Both the position numbers and the translations under genes were made by a program. A DNA stretch of 6,308 nt from Candidatus Eiseniibacteriota bacterium. Lineage in GTDB: Bacteria; Eisenbacteria; RBG-16-71-46. The stretch is taken from assembly GCA_021414165.1 (NCBI GenBank), contig JAIOPA010000130.1, positions 1-6,308 of the forward strand, given 5' to 3'. Shown piece by piece: positions 5,643 through 6,308 of the stretch (position 1 is its first letter; every line of letters starts with the position of its first letter). The notes beneath the pieces were generated by a model, which saw only the letters and a program-made list of their open reading frames with translations, was not told the origin of the DNA and searched no databases.

Positions 5643-6308
5643 GTACCATGAGCTCAAGGCCTATGAGCAAGAGGTGCTGGCGCGTATCGAAGCCAACAAG
5701 TCAGCGGCGCGGCGCGGTGCGAAGCCGATGGCGATCCCCGACATCTTCGGTCAGGGCTCTGTGCTGAACGTCGGCAACTTCGTCATGAAGGTCACGAACA
5801 ATGGCCTCGTGGGCAACCCGTTCACGAACATCTCGAGCGACCCATCGGGGCAGTGGCCGGGTACGTCCGCGATCGAGTACCTCAATCTCGCAGCGATCGC
5901 GATGGGTGCGGTGAACCCCTTCGCCACCGATCCGAACGCTGTCCGGCGTGTCAGCTCTACGACGGAGTGGCGTCCGGCCACGCTCGACCCCGAGGACCGC
6001 ATGTACCGCGGTTACGACGGTATCGTGAACGGCGTGCGCTTCATCAATGACGACACCGACAACGATCCGCTCACGGGCGATGCGATGTACGACGAGGACT
6101 TCCTCGACGGCCGTGACAACGACGGTGACGGCCGGATCGACGAGGACTTCGCGGCTATCGGCCAGCAGATGTTCACCTGCGTGATCCGTGACGACACGCA
6201 GGCGGCCATCGCGGCTGCGGCCGCCGAGCGTCACGTGCCGCTTGGCGTCGAGTGCCACCAGACGGCGTGGGCGTACTCGATCCCGGGCTTCACGGACTTC
6301 AATGTCGT
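5539..6308 (+). CDS. Exported acidic protein with DxDxDG loop, 3'-truncated
   Basis: The frame is open from the ATG to the window end (256 codons plus two bases), so the gene continues beyond it. I do not recognise a named family. Residues 1-27 are a signal peptide (Arg at 6, Leu/Val/Ala core, PAWA before R28). About 33-56 is a charged, probably helical stretch. Residues about 70-100 (IPDIFGQGSVLNVGNF) look like the start of a beta-rich domain. Residues 168-204 are strongly acidic, 15 of 37 being Asp or Glu, and contain DGRDNDGDGRIDEDF, which resembles calcium-binding loops of thrombospondin type 3 or dockerin type. Cys occur at 214 and 239 and could form a disulfide. The visible end (AWAYSIPGFTDFNV) seems to enter another strand. 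It starts about 35 bases after the presumed receptor stop with its own ribosome site, so it is probably translated from the receptor transcript. I infer a surface or periplasmic partner of the receptor, not a proven one. Confidence 0.82.
   Translation, partial: MNAVTRVWAAGLLVAILTSVAAAPAWARLQPGDPEYHELKAYEQEVLARIEANKSAARRGAKPMAIPDIFGQGSVLNVGNFVMKVTNNGLVGNPFTNISSDPSGQWPGTSAIEYLNLAAIAMGAVNPFATDPNAVRRVSSTTEWRPATLDPEDRMYRGYDGIVNGVRFINDDTDNDPLTGDAMYDEDFLDGRDNDGDGRIDEDFAAIGQQMFTCVIRDDTQAAIAAAAAERHVPLGVECHQTAWAYSIPGFTDFNV

Noticed and set aside
5701..6258. A 185-codon - strand open frame over the acidic exported protein
   Set aside because: The + strand frame has a signal peptide, ribosome site and coherent composition. 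The - strand product is a Val/Arg/Glu-rich mirror.
1..6308. CRISPR array, tRNA/rRNA, insertion sequence, phage or defence genes
   Set aside because: I saw no spaced direct repeats, transposase or integrase motifs, structural RNA signatures or recognisable defence domains on either strand.

Overview
The window is GC-rich and all of its genes lie on the + strand. It reads as chromosome of a Gram-negative, diderm bacterium: three of the four genes encode exported proteins, two of them outer-membrane beta-barrels. The combination of a receptor with a carboxypeptidase-regulatory-like N-terminus, an acidic DxDxDG-type exported protein just behind it and a separate PorV/FadL-flavoured barrel fits the Gemmatimonadota and neighbouring FCB-type phyla best. 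That placement is an inference from protein style; there is no rRNA or marker gene to test it.

Layout: (1) Positions 2-565 hold the C-terminal part of a DNA-3-methyladenine glycosylase (AAG/Mpg family), cut by the window start, with an odd Ala/Arg/Gly/Pro tail. (2) A good sigma70-type promoter (TTGACA, 17 bp, TAGTAT) overlaps the glycosylase stop codon and faces the next gene. (3) Positions 702-2321 encode a 539-residue outer-membrane barrel with a signal peptide and a terminal Phe beta-signal. It is closed by a 14-bp perfect hairpin at 2341-2380, so it looks like a single-gene transcript. (4) Positions 2381-2762 are about 380 bases of non-coding leader with two candidate promoters and a small inverted repeat. 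(5) Positions 2763-5642 encode a TonB-dependent receptor. (6) From 5539 to the window end runs the 5' part of a gene for an exported acidic protein, apparently co-transcribed with the receptor.

The receptor and the acidic protein probably form one surface operon: a TonB-energised outer-membrane transporter plus an exported partner with a calcium-loop-like segment. The substrate cannot be read from the sequence. The glycosylase is an unrelated DNA-repair gene.

The most concrete anomaly is at the receptor 3' end. The open frame runs through the expected terminal strand without the C-terminal aromatic residue and continues for 47 atypical residues into the next gene. One extra T near 5499 would restore a textbook ending (MGLSVTF, then TGA). 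This points to a one-base deletion, either a real frameshift or a sequencing error. I found no CRISPR array, RNA gene, insertion sequence or defence system, and no convincing new biological system beyond this receptor/partner pair.
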